A stretch of 17,680 bases of DNA from an uncultured Collinsella sp. GTDB taxonomy: Bacteria; Actinomycetota; Coriobacteriia; Coriobacteriales; Coriobacteriaceae. Location of the stretch: assembly GCA_958427975.1 (NCBI GenBank), contig CAUAEH010000041.1:1-17680 (forward strand), read 5' to 3'. Below the pieces are notes generated by a model that worked only from the letters and a program-made list of their open reading frames with translations, ran no database searches and had not been told where the DNA came from. This document shows positions 1-7,403 of the stretch, piece by piece (positions within the stretch are counted from its first letter, which is position 1; each line of letters starts with the position of its first letter). The position numbers and the translations under genes are program-made.

Positions 1-411
1 CAGATTGAGCTTGCCGACGTGGAGCGCTGGATCGTGCGCACGGCCGAGGTTCAGCCCTGGGACTTCCTCAATGCCGTCTCGGCTCGCGATATGCGGCGTT
101 CGCTCGAACTCTTTAAGCTTCTGCCCTCCAAGAGCTACGTGTGGACCTACACGCTGCTATGCGGTCGCATCCGTGAGCTGATTGTTGCTAAGGCGCTCGA
201 TGGGCGTGGGCAGGGGCGTGAGCTCGCCGCGACGCTCAAGCTTCAGGCCTGGCAGGTCAAGAATCACCTTACCTGGGCACGTCGCTTTTCGATGGCAGAG
301 CTCGTCGCAGCGCTCGAGGGTGCCGTCGATGTGGAGCTCGCGCTCAAGGGCTCAGCCGACTCGGAGACCGCGCTTATGCTCTGGATTACGAACATCTTGA
401 GAAAATCGTGA
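1..411 (+). CDS. holA: DNA polymerase III subunit delta, C-terminal part (5'-truncated by the window)
   Basis: The reading frame is open from base 1, so the gene begins outside the window; 136 codons remain before TGA at 409-411. The visible part resembles the C-terminal helical (collar) domain of the clamp-loader delta subunit: the segment LQAWQVKNHLTWARRFS followed by an alpha-helical ELALKGSADSE region is the usual end of HolA. Delta opens the beta sliding clamp for loading at primed DNA. The neighbour rpsT supports the call, because holA-rpsT(-lepA) is a common order in Actinobacteria and Firmicutes. The ATPase-like N-terminal domains cannot be seen, so the assignment rests on the C-terminus and context. 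No terminator is seen between it and rpsT. Confidence 0.85.
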   Translation, partial: QIELADVERWIVRTAEVQPWDFLNAVSARDMRRSLELFKLLPSKSYVWTYTLLCGRIRELIVAKALDGRGQGRELAATLKLQAWQVKNHLTWARRFSMAELVAALEGAVDVELALKGSADSETALMLWITNILRKS

Positions 412-460
412 TGATACCTGCCTATTTGACAAATTCGTTCTATCCCTTTGAGGGGGAGCG

Positions 461-469
461 TGCTATAGT
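461..469 (+). promoter_or_regulatory. Putative extended -10 of the rpsT promoter
   Basis: TGCTATAGT fits an extended -10 (TGn plus TATAGT at 464-469), placing a start site near 475 and a leader of about 70 nt before rpsT. There is a perfect TTGACA at 426-431, but it is 32 bp from this -10, too far for a normal pair; no good -35 lies at 16-18 bp. The assignment therefore rests on the extended -10 and the position downstream of holA. Confidence 0.45.
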
Positions 470-519
470 AGGCGCTTGCATGACCTCACCGTGTCTCAGA
501 GGTGTCATACATTTTTTGC

Positions 520-539
520 AAGGAACTCGAAAGGAACTC
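520..539 (+). promoter_or_regulatory. Duplicated Shine-Dalgarno-like motif in the rpsT leader
   Basis: AAGGAACTC occurs twice, at 520-528 and 531-539, with an 11-nt period. The second copy is 9 nt before the GTG start and is the likely ribosome binding site; the first could be a decoy or standby site. A short hairpin (483-487 with 499-503) lies just upstream. S20 is known to repress its own translation in E. coli, so the leader may be regulatory here too, but that is inference. Confidence 0.4.
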
Positions 540-544
540 CAGAA

Positions 545-811
545 GTGGCAAACATCAAGTCTCAGAAGAAGCGTATCCGCACCAATGAGGCAGCTCGCAT
601 GCGTAACAAGGCTGTCAAGTCCGAGCTCAAGACGCTGACCAAGCACGTCCAGTCCGCCGTCGCCGAGGGCGACGCCGAGAAGGCCCAGGCTGCCCTCAAG
701 ACCGTCACCAAGCGTCTCGACATGGCTGCCGCTAAGCATGTCATCCACAAGAACCAGGCTTCTAACCGCAAGTCCGGTCTTGCCAAGCTCGTGAACAGCA
801 TCAACGCTTAA
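545..811 (+). CDS. rpsT: 30S ribosomal protein S20
   Basis: This is an 88-residue basic protein beginning MANIKSQKKRIRTNE, the hallmark N-terminus of S20, and running through a helical-bundle sequence (VKSELKTLTKHVQSA, ASNRKSGLAKLVNSINA). S20 binds 16S rRNA early in 30S assembly. The start is GTG at 545, preceded by AAGGA at 531-535. The frame is open upstream to an ATG at 476, but the family's conserved ANIKSQKK start and the SD favour 545. A non-AUG start is typical of rpsT in E. coli (UUG), where it is tied to autoregulation. The gene is followed by a perfect terminator, so it is probably a single-gene unit. Confidence 0.97.
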   Translation: MANIKSQKKRIRTNEAARMRNKAVKSELKTLTKHVQSAVAEGDAEKAQAALKTVTKRLDMAAAKHVIHKNQASNRKSGLAKLVNSINA

Positions 812-845
812 GTTGTAAATTTCACACCACACAGATTACGCGCAT

Positions 846-882
846 AAATGGAGCCTGTTTTATGGAACAGGCTCCATTTTTT
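846..882 (+). terminator. Rho-independent terminator of rpsT
   Basis: A perfect 14-bp stem (846-859 with 866-879) closes a 6-nt loop and runs into T at 877-882. It ends 10 bases before the lepA promoter motif and separates rpsT from lepA. Confidence 0.93.
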
Positions 883-891
883 GTACCGCTC

Positions 892-900
892 GGGTAAGAT
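892..900 (+). promoter_or_regulatory. Putative lepA promoter -10 (GGGTAAGAT)
   Basis: GGGTAAGAT (TAAGAT at 895-900) matches the GGGTANNAT motif seen before dnaJ-like 1 and rnjA. The hexamer ends 7 bases before the lepA ATG, so the predicted start site falls at or beside the start codon. The -35 region overlaps the rpsT terminator stem and T run and has no recognisable TTGACA. Confidence 0.5.
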
Positions 901-907
901 AGTCCGC

Positions 908-2719
908 ATGAGTACTTCAATTGACATTTCCCACATCCGTAACTTCTCGATCGTTGCGCATATCGACCATGGCAAGTCCACGATCAGTGACCGCATCCTC
1001 GAGCTCACCCATACCGTCGATGAGCGCGACATGGAGTCGCAGCTGCTCGACACCATGGACATCGAGCGCGAGCGCGGCATCACGATCAAGTCCAATGCCG
1101 TCCGCGTGTCCTATGACGCCGACGACGGCGAGACGTATCAGTTCAACCTGATCGATACGCCGGGCCACGTGGACTTCACCTACGAGGTCTCGCGTTCGCT
1201 TGCCGCTTGCGAGGGTGCGGTGCTCGTCGTGGACGCCACTCAGGGCGTCGAGGCACAGACCGTTTCCAACGCGACGCTCGCCATGAACGCCAACTTGGAC
1301 ATTGTTCCGGCCATCAACAAGATCGACCTTCCCTCGGCGCACCCCGACGAGGTTAAGACCGAGATCGAAGACGATCTAGCCATTCCCGCCGACGATGCCG
1401 TGTGCGTGTCGGGCAAGACCGGCGAGGGCATCCACGATCTGCTGGAGTCCATCGTCTTTTTGATCTCGCCTCCCAAGGGCGATGCAAATGGCCCTCTCAA
1501 GGCGCTTATTCTGGATTCGTACTTCGATGAGTACCGCGGCGTCGTCGCCACGGTGCGCGTCTTTGACGGTTCCATCAAAAAGGGCGATACCCTGCGTATG
1601 ATGCAGGCCAAGGGCGACTTCCTGGTCGACGGCGTGGGCGTCAAGCGCCCTGCCGAGACGCCGGTCGATGCTCTGACCGTCGGCGAGGTTGGATATGTGG
1701 TCACGGGTTTGAAGGACCCCGAGGCTGTGCGCGTAGGCGATACTCTTACGTGGGCTTCGAACCCCTGCCTCGAGCCGCTGCCGGGCTACCGCGAGGCCAA
1801 GCCTATGGTCTACACGGGCCTGTTCCCCATCGACAACAAGGACTACGAGAACCTGCGCGACGCGCTCGATAAGCTGCACGTCAACGATCCTTCGTTGGTG
1901 TGGGAGCCTGAGACGTCGGTGGCGCTGGGCTTTGGCTTCCGCGTGGGCTTCTTGGGCCTGCTGCACATGGAGGTCGTCAAGGAGCGCCTGGAGCGCGAGT
2001 TCAATCTGGACCTGATCGCCACGAGCCCCTCGGTCGACTACCACGTGTACAAGACTGACGGCGAAATGATTGATGTCCGCAGCCCGCAGGATCTGCCCGA
2101 GGCCACGCGTATCGAGCGTATCGAAGAGCCCTACCTCAAGGCAAAGATCATCTGCCCGCCCGAGTATACGGGTGCCGTCATGCAGCTCGCTATCGAGCAC
2201 CGTGGCGTCACGACCGATATGATCCACCTGACGAGCAAATCGGTCGAGATGCGCTTTGATATGCCGCTCGCCGAGCTCATCTTGGACTTCTTCGATCAGC
2301 TCAAGAGCCGCACCAAGGGTTACGCTTCGCTCGACTATGAGTTCAATGAATATCGCCCCTCCGAGCTCGTCAAGCTCGACATCCTGCTTTCGGGCGACGA
2401 GGTGGACGCTCTGTCGTTTATCGTACACAAGGATAAGGCTTATGGCCTGGCCCGCGGCCTGTGCGACAAGCTCAAGGAGATCATCCCGCGGCAGCTGTTC
2501 GAGGTGCCTATCCAGGGCGCCATTGGCAACAAGATCATCGCCCGCTCCACCGTTAAGGCGCGCCGTAAGGATGTGCTGGCCAAGTGTTACGGCGGCGATA
2601 TCTCGCGAAAGCGCAAGCTGCTCGAGAAGCAGAAAGAGGGCAAGAAGCGCATGAAGGCCATCGGCTCGGTCGAGGTCCCGCAGGAGGCCTTTATGGCGAT
2701 TCTCAAGGTGGACGAGTAG
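908..2719 (+). CDS. lepA: Elongation factor 4 (LepA), ribosome back-translocase GTPase
   Basis: The 603-residue product matches the usual LepA length (about 600). The GTPase motifs are intact: AHIDHGKST (17-25), RGITI (56-60), DTPGH (83-87) and NKID (137-140). The C-terminus carries the LepA-specific tail (GGDISRKRKLLEKQKEGKKR then VEVPQEAF). It acts on the ribosome, affecting stalled elongation or 30S maturation. The start at ATG 908 gives the family's MSTSIDISHIRNFSIVAH N-terminus; an in-frame ATG at 848 is rejected because it lies inside the rpsT terminator. No Shine-Dalgarno precedes 908, and the promoter motif ends at 900, so the mRNA may be leaderless. dusB follows after 4 nt, suggesting one transcript with dusB and hemW. 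Confidence 0.97.
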   Translation: MSTSIDISHIRNFSIVAHIDHGKSTISDRILELTHTVDERDMESQLLDTMDIERERGITIKSNAVRVSYDADDGETYQFNLIDTPGHVDFTYEVSRSLAACEGAVLVVDATQGVEAQTVSNATLAMNANLDIVPAINKIDLPSAHPDEVKTEIEDDLAIPADDAVCVSGKTGEGIHDLLESIVFLISPPKGDANGPLKALILDSYFDEYRGVVATVRVFDGSIKKGDTLRMMQAKGDFLVDGVGVKRPAETPVDALTVGEVGYVVTGLKDPEAVRVGDTLTWASNPCLEPLPGYREAKPMVYTGLFPIDNKDYENLRDALDKLHVNDPSLVWEPETSVALGFGFRVGFLGLLHMEVVKERLEREFNLDLIATSPSVDYHVYKTDGEMIDVRSPQDLPEATRIERIEEPYLKAKIICPPEYTGAVMQLAIEHRGVTTDMIHLTSKSVEMRFDMPLAELILDFFDQLKSRTKGYASLDYEFNEYRPSELVKLDILLSGDEVDALSFIVHKDKAYGLARGLCDKLKEIIPRQLFEVPIQGAIGNKIIARSTVKARRKDVLAKCYGGDISRKRKLLEKQKEGKKRMKAIGSVEVPQEAFMAILKVDE

Positions 2720-2723
2720 GTCC

Positions 2724-3767
2724 ATGGCGCTTTCTGAATACAGCAAGCGGCTGCTGGGCGCCTATGCCGAGCAGCCGTTCCTTATGGCTCCCATGGCGGG
2801 CGTAACCGACCCCGCCTATCGCATCATGTGTCGCCGCCGCGGCGCCAACTTTGCCTACAGCGAGATGGTGAGCGTTGCAGGCCTTGCCTATGCCAGCAAC
2901 AAGACGTGGCGCCTGGTGCTGCCGGCCGACGAGGAACAGCAGATTTGCGTGCAGCTCTTTGGTTCCAAGCCCGATCAGTTTGCGAGTGCCGTCGCTGCCG
3001 TCGAGGAACGCGTGGGCGATCGCCTGTCATTGATTGATATCAACATGGCCTGTCCGGCTCGCAAGGTCGTTACCAAGGGCGAGGGCTCGGCGCTTATGCG
3101 CACGCCTGATCTGGCCGAGAAGATTGTCGAGGCAGCGGTGGGCGCGGCGCATGTTCCCGTGACTGTGAAGATCCGCAAGGGTTTTTATGCCGAGGACCGC
3201 AATGCCGCAACGTTTGCCCAGATGCTCGAAGGGGCGGGCGCCGCTGCGGTTGCCGTGCACGGTCGTTGTGCCACGCAGCTCTATACGGGCCAGGCCGATT
3301 GGTCTGTCGTCGATGAGGTTGCCGAAGCCGTCGAGATTCCCGTGATTGGTTCGGGCGATGTGTTCTCGGCCGAGGACGCTGCTGAGCATCTGAGCGGTTC
3401 GGGTGCCAGCGCGGTGTTTATTGCGCGCGGTATCTACGGCAATCCCTGGGTGTTCGGCGATGCCCGCGCCCTTGCACTCGATGGCACGCCGGTTCCTTCT
3501 CGCTCCTCGGTCGAGCGCCTGGAGGCCCTGCGTGAGCACCTGACGTTGACGCACGAGCTTCTGCCGCTTATGTCGCGCGCCCGTACGTATGCAAGCTGGT
3601 ACTTAAAGGGTATGCCCCATGCCGCCGCCTGGCGCGCTCGGGTGGTGCGTTGCTCCACGTACGAGGAGTTTATGGCGCTGGTCGATGATATCGAGCGCGA
3701 CGTGGTGGCCTGCGAGGCCGCCCTTGCCGCCGGCGAATCGGTGCCCGCTCATCCGCTGGAGGCCTAA
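2724..3767 (+). CDS. dusB: tRNA-dihydrouridine synthase (DusB-like)
   Basis: A 347-residue FMN-dependent TIM-barrel enzyme that reduces uridines in the tRNA D-loop region. Visible family motifs are APMAGVTDPAYR (22-33), the catalytic-cysteine segment NMACPARKV with Cys110, VTVKIRKG (146-153), HGRCATQLYTGQADW (179-193), the phosphate-binding IGSGD, and ARGIYGNPW near residue 240. The expected HGRTR is HGRCA here and NMGCP is NMACP, both mild variants. The C-terminal helical domain (residues about 260-330) is present. ATG 2724 is 4 nt after lepA, and the stop is 2 nt before hemW, so all three are probably co-transcribed. The DusB subgroup is inferred from general similarity; which uridine is modified cannot be read from sequence. 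Confidence 0.92.
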   Translation: MALSEYSKRLLGAYAEQPFLMAPMAGVTDPAYRIMCRRRGANFAYSEMVSVAGLAYASNKTWRLVLPADEEQQICVQLFGSKPDQFASAVAAVEERVGDRLSLIDINMACPARKVVTKGEGSALMRTPDLAEKIVEAAVGAAHVPVTVKIRKGFYAEDRNAATFAQMLEGAGAAAVAVHGRCATQLYTGQADWSVVDEVAEAVEIPVIGSGDVFSAEDAAEHLSGSGASAVFIARGIYGNPWVFGDARALALDGTPVPSRSSVERLEALREHLTLTHELLPLMSRARTYASWYLKGMPHAAAWRARVVRCSTYEEFMALVDDIERDVVACEAALAAGESVPAHPLEA

Positions 3768-3769
3768 CG

Positions 3770-5002
3770 GTGGCCGTTACCGCGCTGTATGTGCACGTGC
3801 CGTTTTGCGCTCAAAAATGCCGCTATTGCGACTTTGACTCGCAAAGCGTGGCCCCGTGCGACCTGGATGCTGCGCTCGATGCCTATTTTGAGCACCTGTA
3901 TACGCGGCTCGATGCCTTTGGCAACGCTGGGGCACTCAGGCAGATCCGCACTGTCTACGTAGGCGGCGGCACGCCGTCGCTGGCAGGGGAGCGCCTCGTG
4001 AAACTTGCCCGTCGTATCTCCATGTGGTGCAAGCCCGTTGAGTTTACTTGTGAAGCCAATCCAGAATCGCTGACGGCTGGGCTCGCCACCGCGCTTGACG
4101 AGGCAGGTGTCACGCGCATCTCTCTGGGCGTGCAGACGCTGGACAATACCGAGTTGGCTGTCATTGGCCGTATCCATGATGCCGAACGGGCGCTTGAGGC
4201 TATCGCGACGGTGAAGGATGTTGGGCTCGATGTTTCGTGCGACCTTATGTGTGGGCTTCCCGGACAGACTATGGCGAGCTGGCAGTACACGCTCGATGGC
4301 GCGCTTGCGGCGGCCCCGCACCATGTGTCGGTCTATCCACTCACGCTCGAGGAGGGCACGCCGCTTTACCGCATGGCGTGCCGTGATGAGTCGCTTGAGC
4401 CCGATGAGGATTTCCAAGCCGCATGCATGGACGTTGCGCGCGAGCGGCTGAGTTCGGCGGGCTACCATCCGTATGAGGTGGCGAGCTACGCGCTCGATGG
4501 GCATGAATGCGCCCACAACATTGCCTATTGGACCGGACAGGGCTATTTGGGTTTGGGTCGTTCTGCCGCGGGTATGCTCGATGCCGAGGATTTCGATCGC
4601 TTGGCCGGGCTGTATCCCGACGTGGCCCCCCGTGGTGACTTTCATCGCGTGCGTCTGGTCCAGCGCAACGATGACGCGACGGCGTTTGAGGCCGAGTACC
4701 TTACGCATCGCGAGGCGGCAGCAGAGGACCTGATGCTCGCTTGTCGCATGACGCGCGGTGTCGCGTCCGATCTGTTGGTTCGCGCGGCTCGTGTCATCCC
4801 TGCTGAGGAGCTGACAGCGGTTTGTGACCGCGCTCTTGAGCTTGGGCTTGCCGCTTGGGTGCCCGCGCACGGTGATACTCATGCGGAGCCTATCTCCTCT
4901 GCCGATGTCATCGCTGGCCGCTCCTGTGCCCGCCTGGCGCCGACCCACCTGGGCTGGCTCGATGGAAATGTTCTGTTCGAGCTGTTTTGGGGTCTAGCCT
5001 AG
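3770..5002 (+). CDS. hemW: Radical SAM heme chaperone HemW (annotated in many genomes as HemN-like)
   Basis: The 410-residue product starts with GTG at 3770, two bases after the dusB stop. The radical SAM cluster motif is HVPFCAQKCRYCDF, with Cys13, Cys17 and Cys20, followed by YVGGGTPS (63-70), CEANPES (94-100), ISLGVQTLD (117-125), CDLMCGLPGQT (157-167) and VYPLTLEEGTPL (188-199). Residue 22 is Phe, where true coproporphyrinogen dehydrogenase HemN has a fourth cysteine (CxxxCxxCxC); this is the accepted sign of HemW, which binds heme and transfers it rather than oxidising coproporphyrinogen. A HemN_C-type helical tail occupies the last 100 residues or so and is weakly conserved. lepA-hemW proximity is common in Gram-positives. 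No terminator is apparent before the next gene. Confidence 0.9.
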   Translation: MAVTALYVHVPFCAQKCRYCDFDSQSVAPCDLDAALDAYFEHLYTRLDAFGNAGALRQIRTVYVGGGTPSLAGERLVKLARRISMWCKPVEFTCEANPESLTAGLATALDEAGVTRISLGVQTLDNTELAVIGRIHDAERALEAIATVKDVGLDVSCDLMCGLPGQTMASWQYTLDGALAAAPHHVSVYPLTLEEGTPLYRMACRDESLEPDEDFQAACMDVARERLSSAGYHPYEVASYALDGHECAHNIAYWTGQGYLGLGRSAAGMLDAEDFDRLAGLYPDVAPRGDFHRVRLVQRNDDATAFEAEYLTHREAAAEDLMLACRMTRGVASDLLVRAARVIPAEELTAVCDRALELGLAAWVPAHGDTHAEPISSADVIAGRSCARLAPTHLGWLDGNVLFELFWGLA

Positions 5003-5009
5003 GCCGCTC

Positions 5010-5018
5010 GGGTAGAAT
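5010..5018 (+). promoter_or_regulatory. Putative promoter -10 upstream of the membrane DnaJ gene (GGGTAGAAT)
   Basis: GGGTAGAAT (TAGAAT at 5013-5018) lies 43 bases before the start codon. The surrounding CCGCTCGGGTA is identical to the sequence before lepA (887-896 region), which strengthens both calls. No clear -35 is visible, and no CIRCE-like HrcA operator is seen in this gap. Confidence 0.5.
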
Positions 5019-5060
5019 TACCGCAATATATACGCTGCTGTGAGCAGGAGGTTGCCGCGC

Positions 5061-6161
5061 ATGGCGACGATGAACGAAAAAGATTACTACGAGATTTTGG
5101 GCGTCTCCAAGGACGCCACCTCGCGTGATATTCAAAAGGCTTTCCAGCAAAAGGCCCGCAAGCTCCATCCGGACGTCAATAAAGAGCCGGATGCCGAGGA
5201 AAAGTTTAAAGAGGTTTCCGAGGCCTACGCCGTGCTCTCGGACGAGCAGAAGCGTGCGCGTTACGACGCCATGCGGTCGGGTAATCCCTTTGCCGGTGCA
5301 CCGACGGCTTCGCCCTATGGCGGTGGCTATGCCGGCAGCGCCGGTTACGGCAATCCCTTTGACGGCGGTTTCCCCTTCGGGGGCGCCTGGGGCCAGCCCC
5401 GTCGCGGCCAGGCGGCCTACAACCCCGAGAGTGGCGCCAACGTGGTCGTCGATATCAAGCTCGACGCCAAGGAGGCTAAGGGCGGTGCCCACAAGACCGT
5501 TCGCTACACCCGCTTTGACACCTGCGGACATTGTGGCGGATCGGGCTCCGTTTCGTCAGAGCATGCCCACACCTGTCCGAGCTGCGGTGGTCGCGGCCAT
5601 ATCGATGTCGACCTGTCTTTCCTGTTTGGTGCGGGCACGTTCCAGACGGTTTGTCCTGAGTGCGGCGGTTCCGGCAAGGTCGTTGCCGACCCGTGCCCCG
5701 ACTGCGGTGGCAGCGGCCGTGTCCGTGTGACCTCCGAGCAGACGATTGAGTTTCCCGCCGGCACGCATGATGGCGACGAGGTGCGCGTCCCCAACATGGG
5801 TCACGCCGGCACGAACGGCGCTTCGGGCGGCGATCTGGTCGGTCGTGCGCACGTTGAGGCCGAGCGCCTGGAGGGTAAGGCTCGCACCGGCTTCTACCTC
5901 ATGGGCATCATCGCTCCGTTTTTGGTGCTGTCGGCCATCTCGGGCGTGTTCTCCGCCTTCGCCATGATGTGCTTCATTCCGTTTGCCATGGGCTTGTTCA
6001 TGGTGCTGTCGGACGGCGTGCTTCATCGCAGCCTGCTGTGGTGGAAGCGCGGCGCGATGCAGTTTGCCAATGGTTTTGCCAACGGCTTTATGTTTGCGCT
6101 CGTGTCGGTCTGGTTTGCGAGCTGCTCGCAGCAGGCCATGCTTTCGCCCTACGGGATGTAA
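5061..6161 (+). CDS. DnaJ-like co-chaperone with zinc-finger domain and C-terminal membrane segments
   Basis: The start at ATG 5061 is set by AGGAGG at 5046-5051. The 366-residue protein has a J domain (about 7-72) with intact His36-Pro37-Asp38, which stimulates DnaK ATPase; a Gly/Phe-rich linker (73-112); the first half of CTD-I; four CxxCxGxG repeats (Cys155/158, 172/175, 198/201, 212/215); and the end of CTD-I (FPAGTHDGDEVRVPN, GGDLVG). The canonical CTD-II and dimerisation region are absent. Instead, residues about 278-317 form one or two hydrophobic segments, and about 338-357 form another, around a WWKRG turn. It probably anchors a J domain at the membrane and recruits DnaK there. A full-length dnaJ follows. 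It is not a pseudogene: the frame is clean to TAA. The function of the membrane part is unknown. Confidence 0.9.
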   Translation: MATMNEKDYYEILGVSKDATSRDIQKAFQQKARKLHPDVNKEPDAEEKFKEVSEAYAVLSDEQKRARYDAMRSGNPFAGAPTASPYGGGYAGSAGYGNPFDGGFPFGGAWGQPRRGQAAYNPESGANVVVDIKLDAKEAKGGAHKTVRYTRFDTCGHCGGSGSVSSEHAHTCPSCGGRGHIDVDLSFLFGAGTFQTVCPECGGSGKVVADPCPDCGGSGRVRVTSEQTIEFPAGTHDGDEVRVPNMGHAGTNGASGGDLVGRAHVEAERLEGKARTGFYLMGIIAPFLVLSAISGVFSAFAMMCFIPFAMGLFMVLSDGVLHRSLLWWKRGAMQFANGFANGFMFALVSVWFASCSQQAMLSPYGM

Positions 6162-6197
6162 TAACATCAAACCCTCTGTTTGCGGCCGGCCCAGCTT

Positions 6198-6206
6198 GGG
6201 TATAGG
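6198..6206 (+). promoter_or_regulatory. Weak candidate promoter -10 upstream of dnaJ (GGGTATAGG)
   Basis: GGGTATAGG resembles the GGGTANNAT motif found elsewhere in the window but lacks the final T. It lies 39 bases before the dnaJ GTG start, in an 84-nt gap with no terminator. Read-through from the upstream gene is equally possible. Confidence 0.25.
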
Positions 6207-6245
6207 ACGCACTGTGACAATAATGAAAGTTGGAAGGATTCGGTC

Positions 6246-7394
6246 GTGTCGGAAAATAGGGATTACTACGAGGTACTTGGCGTTGACAAGGATGCCGACG
6301 CGCGGACGATCAAGCGCGCGTTTCTAAAGAAAGCCCGTACGGTACACCCGGATGTTTCGGACGACCCCGAGGCCGAGGCCAAGTTCAAAGAGCTCAACGA
6401 GGCCTATTCCGTTCTTTCCGACGAGCAGAAGCGTGCTAACTACGACCGTTACGGTACCGCGGACGGCCCCGGTGGTTCTGGCTATGTCGATATCAACGAT
6501 ATCTTTGGCGGCATGGGTATGGACGACCTCTTCTCGTCGTTCTTTGGCGGCGGTGCCGGCGGTGGCGCCCGAAATCGCCGCGAGCGTCGTCGCGGCCGCG
6601 ATATGGCCATTTCCCTTTCGGTGACGCTCGAGGAGGCGGCGCTTGGCTGCAAAAAGACGATCAGCTACGATCGCCTTGCTCCCTGCGACGACTGCAACGG
6701 CACCGGCAAGGCCGAGGGCGCGACCGAGAAGCAGTGCAGCCGCTGTCACGGCACAGGCTATGTGACGACGGTCCAGCGTTCTTTCCTGGGCCAGGTTCAG
6801 TCCTCTTCGCCCTGTCCCGACTGCCACGGCGAAGGCACGGTCATCGATCATCCCTGCGAGACCTGCGATGGCCAGGGCCGCACGCCTTCTCACGAAAAGA
6901 TTGACATCGATATTCCCGCCGGTGTTTCGACTGGTCGCCAGCTGCGCGTGAGTGGTTTTGGCGAGGCCGGCCTTCGCGGCGAACCCTCGGGCGACCTGAT
7001 CGTCAACGTGCGCGTCGCCGACCACGAGCGTTTTAAGCGTAATGGCGATGACCTGTACCTGGTGAGCGATATCTCGATTGCTCAGGCCGCGCTCGGTTGC
7101 GAGATTGAGGTCGAGGGCATTATGCCTGACGAGGTCGTCAAGCTGTGCGTCCCCGCCGGCACACAGTACGGTGACACCGTGAGCGTCAACAATTACGGCA
7201 TGCCGCGTATCGGCGGCGGCGGTTCGCGCGGTCGTCTGATCGTGCAGCTTCGCGTGGTCGTCCCCATCAATCTCTCCAACAAGCAGCGCGAGCTGCTTCG
7301 CGCCTTTGCCGACGAGATGGGCGATGACGTCGCATCCGGTAAGAAGTCGGTGACCGACCGTATCAAGAGTGCCCTCGACGACATCCTCGATTAA
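6246..7394 (+). CDS. dnaJ: Molecular chaperone DnaJ (canonical, Hsp40)
   Basis: The 382-residue product has the full type I layout: J domain (5-70) with His34-Pro35-Asp36, a Gly/Phe-rich linker (71-107) ending in a strongly basic stretch (RNRRERRRGR, 109-118), CTD-I, four CxxCxGxG zinc repeats (Cys147/150, 164/167, 190/193, 204/207), CTD-II and the C-terminal dimerisation end. It delivers unfolded clients to DnaK and stimulates its ATPase. The start is GTG 6246 with GGAAGG at 6232-6237; the open frame extends upstream to 6180, but the conserved MSENRDYYEVLGV start favours 6246. mtaB follows after 9 nt. Neither dnaK nor grpE is present in the window, so the partner chaperone is encoded elsewhere. 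Confidence 0.95.
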   Translation: MSENRDYYEVLGVDKDADARTIKRAFLKKARTVHPDVSDDPEAEAKFKELNEAYSVLSDEQKRANYDRYGTADGPGGSGYVDINDIFGGMGMDDLFSSFFGGGAGGGARNRRERRRGRDMAISLSVTLEEAALGCKKTISYDRLAPCDDCNGTGKAEGATEKQCSRCHGTGYVTTVQRSFLGQVQSSSPCPDCHGEGTVIDHPCETCDGQGRTPSHEKIDIDIPAGVSTGRQLRVSGFGEAGLRGEPSGDLIVNVRVADHERFKRNGDDLYLVSDISIAQAALGCEIEVEGIMPDEVVKLCVPAGTQYGDTVSVNNYGMPRIGGGGSRGRLIVQLRVVVPINLSNKQRELLRAFADEMGDDVASGKKSVTDRIKSALDDILD

Positions 7395-7403
7395 GGAGCC
7401 CGT

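Noticed and set aside
426..469. TTGACA (426-431) as the -35 partner of TATAGT (464-469)
   Set aside because: The spacing is 32 bp, about twice the normal 16-18 bp. The -10 was kept alone.
848..907. Longer lepA start at ATG 848
   Set aside because: It would put the first codons inside the rpsT terminator hairpin, and the added residues are not part of the LepA family.
3770..5002. Oxygen-independent coproporphyrinogen dehydrogenase HemN
   Set aside because: The radical SAM motif has Phe in place of HemN's fourth cysteine, which marks HemW.
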